Assembly (NCBI RefSeq): GCF_900108025.1
Contig: NZ_FNUS01000001.1
Coordinates: 186,001 to 250,000 of the forward strand
From: Halpernia humi
GTDB taxonomy: Bacteria > Bacteroidota > Bacteroidia > Flavobacteriales > Weeksellaceae
Direction: 5' to 3'
DNA length: 64,000 bases
The notes beneath the pieces are model-generated. The model was not told the DNA's origin and made no database searches. It saw only the letters and a program-made list of their open reading frames with translations. Below, in pieces: positions 34,807 through 43,515 of the stretch (positions within the stretch are counted from its first letter, which is position 1; every line of letters begins with the position of its first letter). The position numbers were made by a program, and so were the translations under genes.

Positions 34807-34843
34807 ACCAAAATTCTAACTTTTTAATTGGTACAATTTTGGT
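34807..34843. promoter_or_regulatory. 9-bp inverted repeat in the divergent proS/lipoprotein spacer
   Basis: ACCAAAATT (34807-34815) and AATTTTGGT (34835-34843) are exact reverse complements, 19 bp apart, in the 144-bp divergent spacer. It could be a shared operator; AT-richness makes chance occurrence possible. Confidence 0.25.
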
Positions 34844-34851
34844 AGAAAGTG

Positions 34852-34859
34852 CAAATATA
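34852..34859 (-). promoter_or_regulatory. -7 element of proS
   Basis: CAAATATA on the + strand is TATATTTG on the minus strand, about 110 bp before the proS start. No -33 partner was found. Confidence 0.35.
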
Positions 34860-34886
34860 ATTTTTAATTAAAATCTATACATCATC

Positions 34887-35921
34887 ATGAGAAAAAATAT
34901 ATATAAAAATTGGGGTTTTAAACTCGCATTAAAAAGTCTTTTGGTTTTGCCATTAAGTTTAATGCTGACTTCTTGCGTTATGCAAACTGGTGCTTACACG
35001 GAAACAGACGGCGTTTATTATGACCCTAGTACAGACACACTTCCCGAAGGTTACGTTACAAATGATGGCAACCAAGTAGGAGATTATTACGATTACCAAG
35101 ATCAATCTGTGATAGAAAAAAGTAATCAAAATCAAAATATGAAGGAAAATCGTTATGATTCTTGGAATAATGGTAGTTCAGATTCTGATTGGGGAAATTT
35201 TGCCGGCACCGAGGTTAATTATGATATTTATCCTGATTATGGATTTGGAAATTATTTTAATATAGGTTTTGGCGGATTTTATAATCCTTATGGTTTCGGC
35301 TATGGCTTTGGCTTCAACCCTTATTGGTCTTTTGGTTTTAATCCGTATTTTTCATATTATGGTTTTAGCCCTTTTGGTGGCTTTTATAATCCATATTTTG
35401 GTGGTTTTTACGGTAATTATTATGGTGGATTTTATAATAATTATTACGGCAACTTTTATCGTAATAATTATAATCGATTCCCATACAAAAGAAGTGGCGC
35501 CAATGGTGGTGGCTTAAATAACAGACAAATTAACCGACAAACTCTTAACAACCGACTTTATAACAATACAAATTATAATAGAAATAATGGTTTTAGAGAA
35601 GGAGCCAATAGTAGAAACAACATGCAAAACCCCGTAAGAACTAGAAATGACGGGTTTAGAAATGGCAGTCAAAATTCTCAACCTAGATATAGAAATAATG
35701 ATAATTCTGGCACGAGAAATCAACAATATCAACCTCGAAGAGTGCAACCAAACCAAGCACCAAGAAATAGAAGCCAAGAATATCAACCACAAAGAACTCA
35801 GCCAACATACCAACCAAGACAAAATTCAAATGATGGCGGTGGTTTTAGAAGCGGATCTTCTGGTGGTTTTAGAAGTGGATCATCATCTTCAGGAAGATCA
35901 AGTGGTGGTTTTAGAAGATAA
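34887..35921 (+). CDS. low-complexity secreted lipoprotein (Gly/Phe/Tyr then Asn/Arg/Gln-rich)
   Basis: 344 aa. A long signal peptide ends in a lipobox LTSC (Cys31). The mature protein has three parts: an acidic linker (about 35-115), a Gly-Phe-Tyr-Asn-Pro-rich part with repeated FGxFYNPY-type units (about 118-200), and a very basic Asn/Arg/Gln-rich tail ending in GGFRSGSSGGFR-like repeats. No globular domain is apparent; most of it should be disordered or form aromatic-rich assemblies at the cell surface. Function is unknown. It precedes an outer-membrane protein gene by 32 nt, so they are probably one operon. Confidence 0.8.
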   Translation: MRKNIYKNWGFKLALKSLLVLPLSLMLTSCVMQTGAYTETDGVYYDPSTDTLPEGYVTNDGNQVGDYYDYQDQSVIEKSNQNQNMKENRYDSWNNGSSDSDWGNFAGTEVNYDIYPDYGFGNYFNIGFGGFYNPYGFGYGFGFNPYWSFGFNPYFSYYGFSPFGGFYNPYFGGFYGNYYGGFYNNYYGNFYRNNYNRFPYKRSGANGGGLNNRQINRQTLNNRLYNNTNYNRNNGFREGANSRNNMQNPVRTRNDGFRNGSQNSQPRYRNNDNSGTRNQQYQPRRVQPNQAPRNRSQEYQPQRTQPTYQPRQNSNDGGGFRSGSSGGFRSGSSSSGRSSGGFRR

Positions 35922-35953
35922 TTAATAATAAATAATTTTAGAAATATAAAAAA

Positions 35954-37348
35954 ATGATAAAAAATTCATTAGCAATTTTAACAATTGCAGGTAGTTTTTC
36001 TCTGATGAGTGCCCAAGATATTTCAACAATAAGAAATACGGTAGATGTATATTCAAATAATAATCCCACTGGTTCTGCAAAATATCAAGCAATGGCTGGT
36101 TCTATGGGTGCTTTGGGCGGAGATATTTCTACTTTGAATAATAATCCGGCAGGTTTAGGCGTGTTTATTGCAAGCGATTTACAACTTTCTTTAAATATAA
36201 ATAGCAGTAAAAATACCACTCAATTTAATGGTACTTCTAAAGATTTTAAAATTAATAAAACGAATCTTTCCCAAACTGGTGGTGTAATGACCTTTCAATT
36301 GCCCGAAAATTCTGCATGGAAATTTGTAAATGTAGGTGCAAATTATTCCGAACAATCGCTTGAAGATTATTCTGAAACTGGCGGAAATAATAATATAAGT
36401 TTTGCGATTCCTGCCGCAACCACTTCTTTAAATTTTGATGGTCACGCTTACAACCGATACGGTACACTCTCAAATAGTAGCATTGGTTTAGGTGCGAATT
36501 ATAACAATAATCTATATTTTGGGGCTGCGCTACATTTCAAAACCGCAGATATTGAACAGTACGATACCGCCGCTTTTATAGATACCGCTTTAAATTCTAC
36601 CGAAATTTTTAATAAACAATATACCCCATTTTCAGAGAGGTCTAATGGTTTTGCTGCAAGTTTGGGTGTAATTGGTAAAGTAAATAAGCAGTTTAGATTA
36701 GGCGCAAGTTTAGAATCTCCAACATGGTGGCAAGTTACACGTATTTATGATTCTTACGACAACCCGACAGACGGTACTTATACTGAAGACCGTAAAATCG
36801 CATCACCTTTAAAAGCAACTTTAAGTGCGGCTTTTGTTGCCAATAAAGATTTTGCCATCAATGTAGATTATACTTTGGGAATTACAAAGCCAAAATATAC
36901 AGTTTATGGTGCAGCAGAAACTGAACTTAATAATTATTTTGAAAATAATTATAAAAATTTATCAGAAGTAAAAGTTGGTGCTGAATATAGAATTATGGGT
37001 TTAAGATTGCGCGCAGGTTACGGCTTTACGAGTAGCCCGTTTGATTCGCAAAGCGTTTCTGCTTACAGAAGCGATGGTACTGCGGCAAACGCCAGTTTCA
37101 ACAATTTTATTTTAGGTAAAAGAACCACTGTTGCCGGCGGAATTGGATACGATTTTGGCTCAATTTATTTAGACGCAGCGTACCAAAATGTGCAATCGAC
37201 TTACAATAATCCATTTTTACAAGGTGATAATTCTGTAAATTCTAATTATTTCTCAAATAATTTTGTTTTACCAAGTAGTAATTATGCGGTTAGCAAAGTA
37301 GAAAATAATCAAAATAATATTTCCTTAACATTAGGATATAGATTTTAA
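35954..37348 (+). CDS. outer-membrane beta-barrel protein (FadL/TodX-like 'hemin receptor' type)
   Basis: 464 aa with signal peptide (ending near MSAQ, residue 20). The start of the mature protein (TGSAKYQAMAGSMGALGGDISTLNNNPAGLGVF) is the conserved N-terminal plug-like segment of FadL/TodX-related porins, and the rest alternates aromatic-ended strands and finishes with the C-terminal Tyr-Arg-Phe of outer-membrane barrels. It probably transports a hydrophobic compound; the 'hemin receptor' name in this family is not backed by motifs here. It follows the low-complexity lipoprotein and is followed by a terminator. Confidence 0.85.
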   Translation: MIKNSLAILTIAGSFSLMSAQDISTIRNTVDVYSNNNPTGSAKYQAMAGSMGALGGDISTLNNNPAGLGVFIASDLQLSLNINSSKNTTQFNGTSKDFKINKTNLSQTGGVMTFQLPENSAWKFVNVGANYSEQSLEDYSETGGNNNISFAIPAATTSLNFDGHAYNRYGTLSNSSIGLGANYNNNLYFGAALHFKTADIEQYDTAAFIDTALNSTEIFNKQYTPFSERSNGFAASLGVIGKVNKQFRLGASLESPTWWQVTRIYDSYDNPTDGTYTEDRKIASPLKATLSAAFVANKDFAINVDYTLGITKPKYTVYGAAETELNNYFENNYKNLSEVKVGAEYRIMGLRLRAGYGFTSSPFDSQSVSAYRSDGTAANASFNNFILGKRTTVAGGIGYDFGSIYLDAAYQNVQSTYNNPFLQGDNSVNSNYFSNNFVLPSSNYAVSKVENNQNNISLTLGYRF

Positions 37349-37370
37349 GATTAAAGTAAAATTTAATTTA

Positions 37371-37403
37371 AAAAAAGACTTTCAATTTTGAAAGTCTTTT
37401 TTT
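37371..37403. terminator. bidirectional terminator
   Basis: AAAGACTTTCAA pairs with TTGAAAGTCTTT around a short loop, with an A-run before and a T-run after, between converging genes. Confidence 0.85.
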
Positions 37404-37430
37404 GTCAAATTTTAATAGTGTTTAAAGAAT

Positions 37431-38711
37431 TTAATGCGTTAATTTAAACCTTTCAAAAGTCGCTTTTTCCAACATTTCTCGATCGTCAGGATGCGAAATT
37501 TCTATTAAAGCCTTCGCGCGTTGCAATAGATTTTTGCCATAAAGATAGGCTACACCAAACTCTGTTACCACATAATGCACATGTCCTCGTGTTGTTACAA
37601 CACCTGCGCCTGGTTTTAGAAAAGGCACAATTCTCGGCACACCTTTTTTTGTTCTTGAAGAAATGGCAATAATAGGTTTTCCACCTGGGCTTAATGCAGC
37701 ACCACGCATAAAATCCATTTGCCCACCAATACCACTAAACTGAAAAGTACCAATAGAATCTGCACAAACTTGTCCGGTTAAATCGATTTCTATAGCAGAA
37801 TTGATGGCAACCATTTTCTTATTTTTCATAATATTGATGGGATAGTTCACGTGCTCTACGTCCATAAATTCAAACGAAGGATTATCATCAATATAATCGT
37901 ATAATTTTTTTGTTCCAAATGCAAAACTGGTGATTGTTCGGTTGAGATGTGTGCCTTTAAATTTATTATTAATAATGTCTTTTGCAACTAAATCTACAAT
38001 TCCATCGCTGATCATTTCTGTATGAACGCCCAAATCTTTATGATTGTGAAGACAGCTTAAAACCGCATCAGGAATAGTTCCGATGCCCATTTGCAAAGTG
38101 CTTTTGTCATCTATTAATTCTGCAATATTTTTACCGATTATAAGTTCACAATCGGTTACTTTTGCACCATAATCTACGGTGAGTAGTTCTTCTTCGTGCC
38201 ACACCATTTTGTAAATTCTAGATACGTGAATCATTCCTTCGCCGTGTGTTCTTGGCATTTTTGGGTTCACTTGCGCGATGATTAATTTTGCTGTGTCAAT
38301 TGCGCCACGCGCCACATCTACAGAAGTTCCAAGCGTGCAATAGCCATGTCTATCAGGCGGCGAAACGGTAATCATGGCCACATCTATCGGCAAAATTCCA
38401 CTTTTAAATAGAGTTGGTATTTCACTTAAAAAGACGGGTACAAAATCGCCACGCTCCGAGTTTACAGCATCACGAACCGGTGTTGAAACAAATAATGAAT
38501 TTATAAAAAATGAATCTTTATATTGTGGTTTTGCAACTTCCACATTGCCTTGTTGCGTTATAGAAACGAATTCTACGTTTCTCAACCGAGAAGATTGTTT
38601 GGCTAATTCATTTATTAAAAAATTGGGTGTGCACGCGCTTCCGTGGGAAAAAACTCTGTCGCCGCTTTTAATAACTGATACTGCCTCTTCGACACTTACA
38701 TAATTTTGCAT
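37431..38711 (-). CDS. acetyl-CoA hydrolase/transferase family protein
   Basis: 426 aa, two-domain CoA-transferase fold. The catalytic Glu is in LGVHTEMISDG; the AFGTKKLYDY and FGVAYLYGKNL segments are characteristic of the acetate/4-hydroxybutyrate CoA-transferase family. It exchanges CoA between short acyl-CoAs and acids, or hydrolyses acetyl-CoA; which one is not settled from sequence. It stands alone; a TAACTTTA sequence 18 bp before the start resembles a -7 element with the last base changed. Confidence 0.9.
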   Translation of the reverse strand: MQNYVSVEEAVSVIKSGDRVFSHGSACTPNFLINELAKQSSRLRNVEFVSITQQGNVEVAKPQYKDSFFINSLFVSTPVRDAVNSERGDFVPVFLSEIPTLFKSGILPIDVAMITVSPPDRHGYCTLGTSVDVARGAIDTAKLIIAQVNPKMPRTHGEGMIHVSRIYKMVWHEEELLTVDYGAKVTDCELIIGKNIAELIDDKSTLQMGIGTIPDAVLSCLHNHKDLGVHTEMISDGIVDLVAKDIINNKFKGTHLNRTITSFAFGTKKLYDYIDDNPSFEFMDVEHVNYPINIMKNKKMVAINSAIEIDLTGQVCADSIGTFQFSGIGGQMDFMRGAALSPGGKPIIAISSRTKKGVPRIVPFLKPGAGVVTTRGHVHYVVTEFGVAYLYGKNLLQRAKALIEISHPDDREMLEKATFERFKLTH

Positions 38712-38953
38712 CTTGATTAGTTTTGTTTCGTAAAGTTACAATTTTAATGAAAATTATTAAAAATTCTGAAGCGTGATATAAATCAATTCGAGCGTGAAGT
38801 CTTCATTTAATAGTTTAAAGTTTTGAATTATTTCTGTTTTAGGCTAAAGAATTTTGTTTTAGAAATACTGTCTTTATTTAAAATAATATAATTAAGAATA
38901 ATGCATTAATTTTAAATAACACATTTATAATCATTTACGAAAAATATATCCGT

Positions 38954-38975
38954 ATGTTAACCAAATGTTAACTAA
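38954..38975 (+). repeat. tandem 11-bp direct repeat upstream of the 39051 gene
   Basis: ATGTTAACCAA is followed directly by ATGTTAACTAA (one mismatch). Each contains the palindrome GTTAAC; the two sit one helical turn apart, about 30 bp upstream of the -7 element at 39004. This is a plausible activator or repressor site. The rest of the 339-bp spacer 38712-39050 shows nothing else. Confidence 0.35.
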
Positions 38976-39003
38976 AGATGAACGTAGTATTAAAAGTTTT
39001 TAC

Positions 39004-39011
39004 TATCTTTG
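39004..39011 (+). promoter_or_regulatory. -7 promoter element of the 39051 gene
   Basis: TATCTTTG matches TAnnTTTG, 39 bp before the start codon. No TTG at the expected distance upstream. Confidence 0.4.
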
Positions 39012-39050
39012 ATTATCAATTACTTAGTATAATAATTAAATAAAATTCAA

Positions 39051-39467
39051 ATGAAAAATTCTAATACACCTTTAAACTTTTTATCTTTTCCGAAATCTTG
39101 TGTTTTTATTGCTTTTTTCGCTTTGTTTAGTTTTAATACAATCTGCGCCCAATCTAATTCAATAGAAGAAGTAAGAATTAATAATGATGGATTTAATGAA
39201 TTGCGCAGTTTGGTGATTAATAATTTTGATTTTACTACTCCAAATTTAGCGGTAGGCACAAATAATGCAAAAATTGAATTCGATGTTGCCGAAAATGGTA
39301 AAATTTCTAATATTAAAGTAAAAGGCGATTGCAAATATGTAGATTTAGAATTAGAAAATGTAATGAAAAACCTAGTTTACAAAATTGATAAAGACAACGT
39401 TACTACAAGAAATATGTTAGCGAATCATTACGTAATGCCAGTTACGGTATATATTGCTGAAAATTAA
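39051..39467 (+). CDS. secreted protein with TonB C-terminal-like domain
   Basis: 138 aa with a signal peptide (ending near TICAQ, residue 34). The mature 100 residues contain the pattern AKIEFDVAENGKISNIKVKGDCKYVDLELENVMKNL, which resembles the C-terminal domain of TonB-like proteins (strand, turn with NGKI, strand, helix). There is no proline-rich spacer or inner-membrane anchor, so it is not a complete TonB. Function is unknown. It is single, with its own promoter and terminator. Confidence 0.7.
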   Translation: MKNSNTPLNFLSFPKSCVFIAFFALFSFNTICAQSNSIEEVRINNDGFNELRSLVINNFDFTTPNLAVGTNNAKIEFDVAENGKISNIKVKGDCKYVDLELENVMKNLVYKIDKDNVTTRNMLANHYVMPVTVYIAEN

Positions 39468-39483
39468 ACTAAAAAAAGTATCC

Positions 39484-39519
39484 AAAAAAACCCCGAAATT
39501 ATTTTATTTCGGGGTTTTA
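39484..39519. terminator. bidirectional terminator before hmgA
   Basis: AACCCCGAAAT pairs with ATTTCGGGGTT, with A- and T-runs outside, between converging genes. Confidence 0.85.
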
Positions 39520-39569
39520 TTTTATTAGTGATTAGCATCAAACCTAGAATAAATTGGTCAAAAAATTTA

Positions 39570-40724
39570 TTATTGGCCTAACCAAGACGTTTTGTACGAT
39601 GGATCTTCTACTTTTATTGCTTCTTCGGTGATTTTAAATGGTCTGAAAGGATCAACCATTACGGCAAATTCTTCCGTAAATTTTTTGCCAATACTGCGTT
39701 CCATTGCACCCGGATGCGGGCCGTGAACAATTCCGCCGGGATGCAAAGTAAAATCCATTAAATCAACGTGATTTCTGCTCATAAAATCGCCTTCAGTGTA
39801 AAATAAAACTTCGTCTGAATCAATATTTGAATGGTTATACGGCGCCGGAATACTTTCTGGATGATAATCATACATTCGCGCCACAAAAGAGCAAACCACA
39901 AAATTGTACGCTTCAAAAGTCTGATGAACAGGGGGCGGTTGATGAATTCTTCCCGTAATTGGCTCGAAATTTTTGATATTAAATTTATACGGATAAAAAT
40001 AACCGTCCCAACCAACTACATCAAAAGGATGCGTTGCATAAATAAAATCTGTAATCTGATTTTCTTTTTTTACTTTAATTAAAAAATCACCTTTTTCATT
40101 GATTGGCTCTTGCAAAACTGGCGTTTCCAAATCTCTTTCACAAAATGGCGAATGTTCTAAAAGTTGCCCAAACTCATTTCTATACCGTTTCGGCGTGGTA
40201 ATTGGCGAATGACTTTCTAAGAAAAATAAGACGTTTTCTTTGGTGTCAAAATGAATTTTATAAATCGTTCCGCGCGGAATAATTAAATAATCGCCTTTAG
40301 AAAAAGTAAGATTTCCTAAAAAAGTTTTTAAAATTCCCGTTCCTTCATGCACGAAAACAAGTTCGTCACATTCTGCATTTTTATAGAAATAATCGGTAGA
40401 ATTTTGCGGTTTTGCTAAACCCATTTTTAGGTCATTATTTACCAAAAGCACTTTTCGACTGTCAAGAAAATCTGCTTCAGGCGAAACATTCATGCCTTTA
40501 AACATTCTTGGCGTTACGTTTTTTTCTACTGCAATTTTTGGTGAGACGTCTTTTGGTTCGCCGATGGATTTTATCTGCGTCGGTCTTTCTAAATGATATA
40601 GCAAAGACGAAATCCCGTGAAAACCTTCCGTTCCAAAGAGTTGTTCGTAGTAGAAATTACCTTCGTCGGATTTGAAAATGGTATGTCTTTTTGGTGGAAT
40701 TTTGCCTTGATGAACGTAACTCAT
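39570..40724 (-). CDS. hmgA: homogentisate 1,2-dioxygenase
   Basis: 384 aa cupin enzyme that opens the ring of homogentisate in tyrosine/phenylalanine breakdown. The C-terminal cupin holds the iron ligands: the region VHQTFEAYNFVVCSFVARMYDYHPESIPAPYNHSN with its His and the DEVLFYTEGDF Glu, and the last His in LHPGGIVHGPHPGAME. The length fits the shorter bacterial forms. Other tyrosine-degradation genes are not adjacent. A TAACTTTA sequence upstream resembles a -7 element. Confidence 0.93.
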   Translation of the reverse strand: MSYVHQGKIPPKRHTIFKSDEGNFYYEQLFGTEGFHGISSLLYHLERPTQIKSIGEPKDVSPKIAVEKNVTPRMFKGMNVSPEADFLDSRKVLLVNNDLKMGLAKPQNSTDYFYKNAECDELVFVHEGTGILKTFLGNLTFSKGDYLIIPRGTIYKIHFDTKENVLFFLESHSPITTPKRYRNEFGQLLEHSPFCERDLETPVLQEPINEKGDFLIKVKKENQITDFIYATHPFDVVGWDGYFYPYKFNIKNFEPITGRIHQPPPVHQTFEAYNFVVCSFVARMYDYHPESIPAPYNHSNIDSDEVLFYTEGDFMSRNHVDLMDFTLHPGGIVHGPHPGAMERSIGKKFTEEFAVMVDPFRPFKITEEAIKVEDPSYKTSWLGQ

Positions 40725-40809
40725 AACTTCGCTTTTTGATTTAGGTAAAGTTACGAAAAAAAAGAATTTTGATGGTTTAAAATATTTTAGCGATAATTTA
40801 AGAAATGCG

Positions 40810-41565
40810 TTATTTCTTCTTTTTAAGATGAATTTCTACCACACCATTTTTACCTTTTTCACCATATTTATCCGTGGCATTTTTATCTTTAAGTACTACT
40901 ATTGATTCAACATCTTCAGGTTTGAGATTGTTTAATGCATCTTCTTCAACTTCTTTTCCTTCCAAAATTATTAAAGGTTTTATTTTCTTGGAATTTGTTT
41001 CGTAATAAGAATAACAATCTGAAATAATATCAATTCCTTCCACAAGTTGCTCATTGTAATATTTTTCATCAATAGGATATTGTGGTTGTTTTTCTTTATT
41101 AATTTTTACATAAAAATAAAGTTGTTTTTTATAATTTATTCCCCAATAATCGGAACATCCTCTTGAAGTCCACATTTTTAAACTGTCATATTTTTTTCGA
41201 ATATCTTGCGCTGTTAATGTTTTTAAATCAACATAATTTCCGTCTGGCAAATAACCTTTGAAATCTTTTGTTAAATGTATTTTTCCAATTGTATTTAAGT
41301 CAGATTGATATTTTTGAAAAATTACGCCTGGATATAATTTGCTTTCATATCCAATTCTATTTTCAAATCTTCCATCTTGCACAAATCCATCAGAACATAA
41401 ATTCATTTCTTCAACTTTTAGCTGTTTTAAATCTGGATCTTTTTGTTTTAGTTGATCAATTGTTAATTCACATAATTTGAATTCTGAAAGTTTAATAGTA
41501 TCAGATTTTTGTGAAAATGCTTTAAAAGAGTAAATAAAAAGAAAAAATGTAAAGATGAATTTCAT
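40810..41565 (-). CDS. secreted protein with TonB-plug-like C terminus
   Basis: 251 aa with a signal peptide (ending near AFSQ, residue 19). The last 45 residues (LNNLKPEDVESIVVLKDKNATDKYGEKGKNGVVEIHLKK) match the plug segment of TonB-dependent receptors, where a 'VLKDxxATxxYGxxGxNGVI' strand is conserved. No beta-barrel follows. Such stand-alone tails occur in Bacteroidota envelope proteins of unknown role. The middle section has acidic, Tyr/Lys-rich stretches with four or five Cys. The downstream gene is a lipoprotein. Confidence 0.7.
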   Translation of the reverse strand: MKFIFTFFLFIYSFKAFSQKSDTIKLSEFKLCELTIDQLKQKDPDLKQLKVEEMNLCSDGFVQDGRFENRIGYESKLYPGVIFQKYQSDLNTIGKIHLTKDFKGYLPDGNYVDLKTLTAQDIRKKYDSLKMWTSRGCSDYWGINYKKQLYFYVKINKEKQPQYPIDEKYYNEQLVEGIDIISDCYSYYETNSKKIKPLIILEGKEVEEDALNNLKPEDVESIVVLKDKNATDKYGEKGKNGVVEIHLKKKK

Positions 41566-41637
41566 GTAGTAAAATATTTTAATTTTAAAAAGTTTTTTAA
41601 ATACTTTCAGAAAACTTTTAATTCCGTATTTTTAAAA

Positions 41638-41666
41638 CCTTGTCAAGGTTTTAAACCTTGACAAGG
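41638..41666. repeat. 29-bp near-perfect palindrome (REP-like)
   Basis: CCTTGTCAAGGTTT (41638-41651), a single T, then the exact reverse complement AAACCTTGACAAGG (41653-41666). Each arm itself contains an 11-bp palindrome (CCTTGTCAAGG). It lies 9 bp after the stop of the lipoprotein gene at 41676-42410, so it may also act as its terminator or 3' stabiliser on the minus strand. It resembles dispersed palindromic repeats of Bacteroidota genomes (recollection, not a search). Confidence 0.6.
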
Positions 41667-41675
41667 ATAATTTAA

Positions 41676-42410
41676 TTATTTTGATTTACTATATTCAGAA
41701 TAAACGCCATTCCACATTGTTGCGATTTCTTTGGAAAGTTTTGAAAAAGATTCTTTTTCAGATTCAATTCTTAAATTATCAACCTCCTGATTTTCTTTCC
41801 AAATATTTGATTTTTTTGATTTTTCAGCCGTTGCTTCTGCAAGTCCGTAAAGATATTCTGTTTGAACGTCAAAAAGTGCAGCAGAAGAAGTGGTTCTAAC
41901 TTTTAATTCTTTGTTTTTTAAATAACCGAGTGCAAAAACATTTTGAGGGCCATAATTTTTTGCATCAATTGAAAATTCAGTATCAAAAGTATAAATCAAT
42001 AACATCTGGGCTTTCATTTTTGCTGCGGCAAGTCTTAAATCTTTGATAGTTTGATAATTATATGGTAACAAAAGTCTATTAAAAGGTGAAATTTGTTTTA
42101 TTCCTTTTAATTTTGCCAAATTGCCAATCACTTCTTCTTCATTTGGCTCTCTCGTTAAAATCATTGTAAATCTTCCATTTGGATTTCCTTGCCTTTTACT
42201 ATATAAGTAATTCGAGTAATTTGGCGCTTGAATTCTTGCTACTGCTATATTTACGGGGAATTCTGCACTTGGCTTGTTTTCTAATATTTTTGAAATATCT
42301 TCATCTGCTAGTGCAGAAATTTTAACGTCACTTCCAGGTGTAACGTATTTTGTAGCGCAAGAATTTAAAATAGTTACCAACGCAATAAAAATTAAAATTT
42401 TAGTTTTCAT
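41676..42410 (-). CDS. lipoprotein of unknown function, 244 aa
   Basis: Lipoprotein signal with the lipobox LNSC (Cys18). The mature part alternates strands and helices: the PVNIAVARIQAPNYS strand and a helix-strand region with AAAKMKAQMLLIYTFDTEF (about 135-155), as in lipoproteins with a CsgG- or FlgO-like outline, but I cannot assign the family. It lies 14 nt downstream of the PorV/PorQ-like gene on the same strand, and so is probably co-expressed with it. Confidence 0.7.
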   Translation of the reverse strand: MKTKILIFIALVTILNSCATKYVTPGSDVKISALADEDISKILENKPSAEFPVNIAVARIQAPNYSNYLYSKRQGNPNGRFTMILTREPNEEEVIGNLAKLKGIKQISPFNRLLLPYNYQTIKDLRLAAAKMKAQMLLIYTFDTEFSIDAKNYGPQNVFALGYLKNKELKVRTTSSAALFDVQTEYLYGLAEATAEKSKKSNIWKENQEVDNLRIESEKESFSKLSKEIATMWNGVYSEYSKSK

Positions 42411-42424
42411 TATGTTTATTTAAT

Positions 42425-43510
42425 TTAATTCCGAAAATCTCCCATATCCAATTTCAAAGAAAAGAAATTAGAATAGAAATTACTACCGCTAATTCCAGAG
42501 TTTGTGATGGCATAATCTAAAGTAAGACCGCGGTATTTGATGCCAATTCCGCCACTTGGTTGGAAGGAAACTTTGCGTTTTAAACTCTCAATATCGGTAA
42601 TATTTTGAAACTGATTCACACCAAGTCGCACAAAAATCATATCCTGAAATTTTAATTCTGCTCCTGCATAAGGCGTGATACTCGCAAAATCTGTAGAAAT
42701 TAATGCGGCAGTTTTTGCAAAATCTACATTTATACCTACTTCGGGCAGTAAGGATAAATCTCGGTTGAGGTCGAAGTTTTTGCTTGCACCGATGTTTAAT
42801 TTCGGCATTGTAATTTCTAATTTATCTGTTGGCGCAGGATTAAATTCTTGCCCATTCACTATTGTTGAAAGTTCTTTTTGATTGACGGTCCAGAAATTAA
42901 CAGTTGTAGTTGCATCGCGCAACATTCCGCCGAAATTTACGCCATTTTCTGCGTGGTAAATCGCACCCAAATCGAAGCCAAAACCATATCCAGACGCAAA
43001 TTTACCAATATTTCGGTAAACAATCTTTGCATTTACGCCCAAATCTAAACGCTGATTTCCACCAGGATGAAAAGCGAAAGAAACCAATGCAGCGTAATCT
43101 GACGCCGAAAAACTGGTGATTTTATCATAATCTATATTACCTTCACTATCAATAAGTTGTGTTGTGTTTAAAATATTATCAACACCCAAACGAACAATTG
43201 AAACCGCGAAAACGGCATTTTTACTGTCTAAAGGTTTTGCAAAAGCGATATAATCGTATTTGGCGATACTTTCAAAATATTCTGCGTGCATTGCCGCTAC
43301 TTGGTAATCTCTATCAATTCCCATCAAACCTGCGGGATTCCACATAGGCGAATACACATCATTTTGATTGGAAATTACCGCACCGCCCATTCCTAAACCT
43401 CTTGCGCCTGCACCGATATTTAGAAATTCATTAGAATATTTACGGATAATTTGCGCCTGCAAAATGCATCCATAAAAAATGAGTATAAAAAGTAAATTTT
43501 TCTTCATCAA
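42425..43510 (-). CDS. PorV/PorQ-family outer-membrane protein
   Basis: 361 aa with a signal peptide (ending near LQAQ, residue 20). The mature start GAGARGLGMGGAVISNQNDVYSPMWNPAGL is the hallmark of PorV/PorQ proteins, FadL-like barrels that in PorV's case carry proteins of the type IX secretion system. It could be a PorV paralogue; no other secretion gene is in the window and I saw no type IX C-terminal sorting domain nearby. It is flanked on the same strand by an EamA transporter (5 nt upstream) and a lipoprotein. Confidence 0.85.
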   Translation of the reverse strand: MMKKNLLFILIFYGCILQAQIIRKYSNEFLNIGAGARGLGMGGAVISNQNDVYSPMWNPAGLMGIDRDYQVAAMHAEYFESIAKYDYIAFAKPLDSKNAVFAVSIVRLGVDNILNTTQLIDSEGNIDYDKITSFSASDYAALVSFAFHPGGNQRLDLGVNAKIVYRNIGKFASGYGFGFDLGAIYHAENGVNFGGMLRDATTTVNFWTVNQKELSTIVNGQEFNPAPTDKLEITMPKLNIGASKNFDLNRDLSLLPEVGINVDFAKTAALISTDFASITPYAGAELKFQDMIFVRLGVNQFQNITDIESLKRKVSFQPSGGIGIKYRGLTLDYAITNSGISGSNFYSNFFSLKLDMGDFRN

Positions 43511-43515
43511 AAATA

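Noticed and set aside
35269-35925. Alternative frames inside the low-complexity lipoprotein gene
   Set aside because: They are by-products of repetitive codons; the frame with signal peptide and lipobox is the coherent one.
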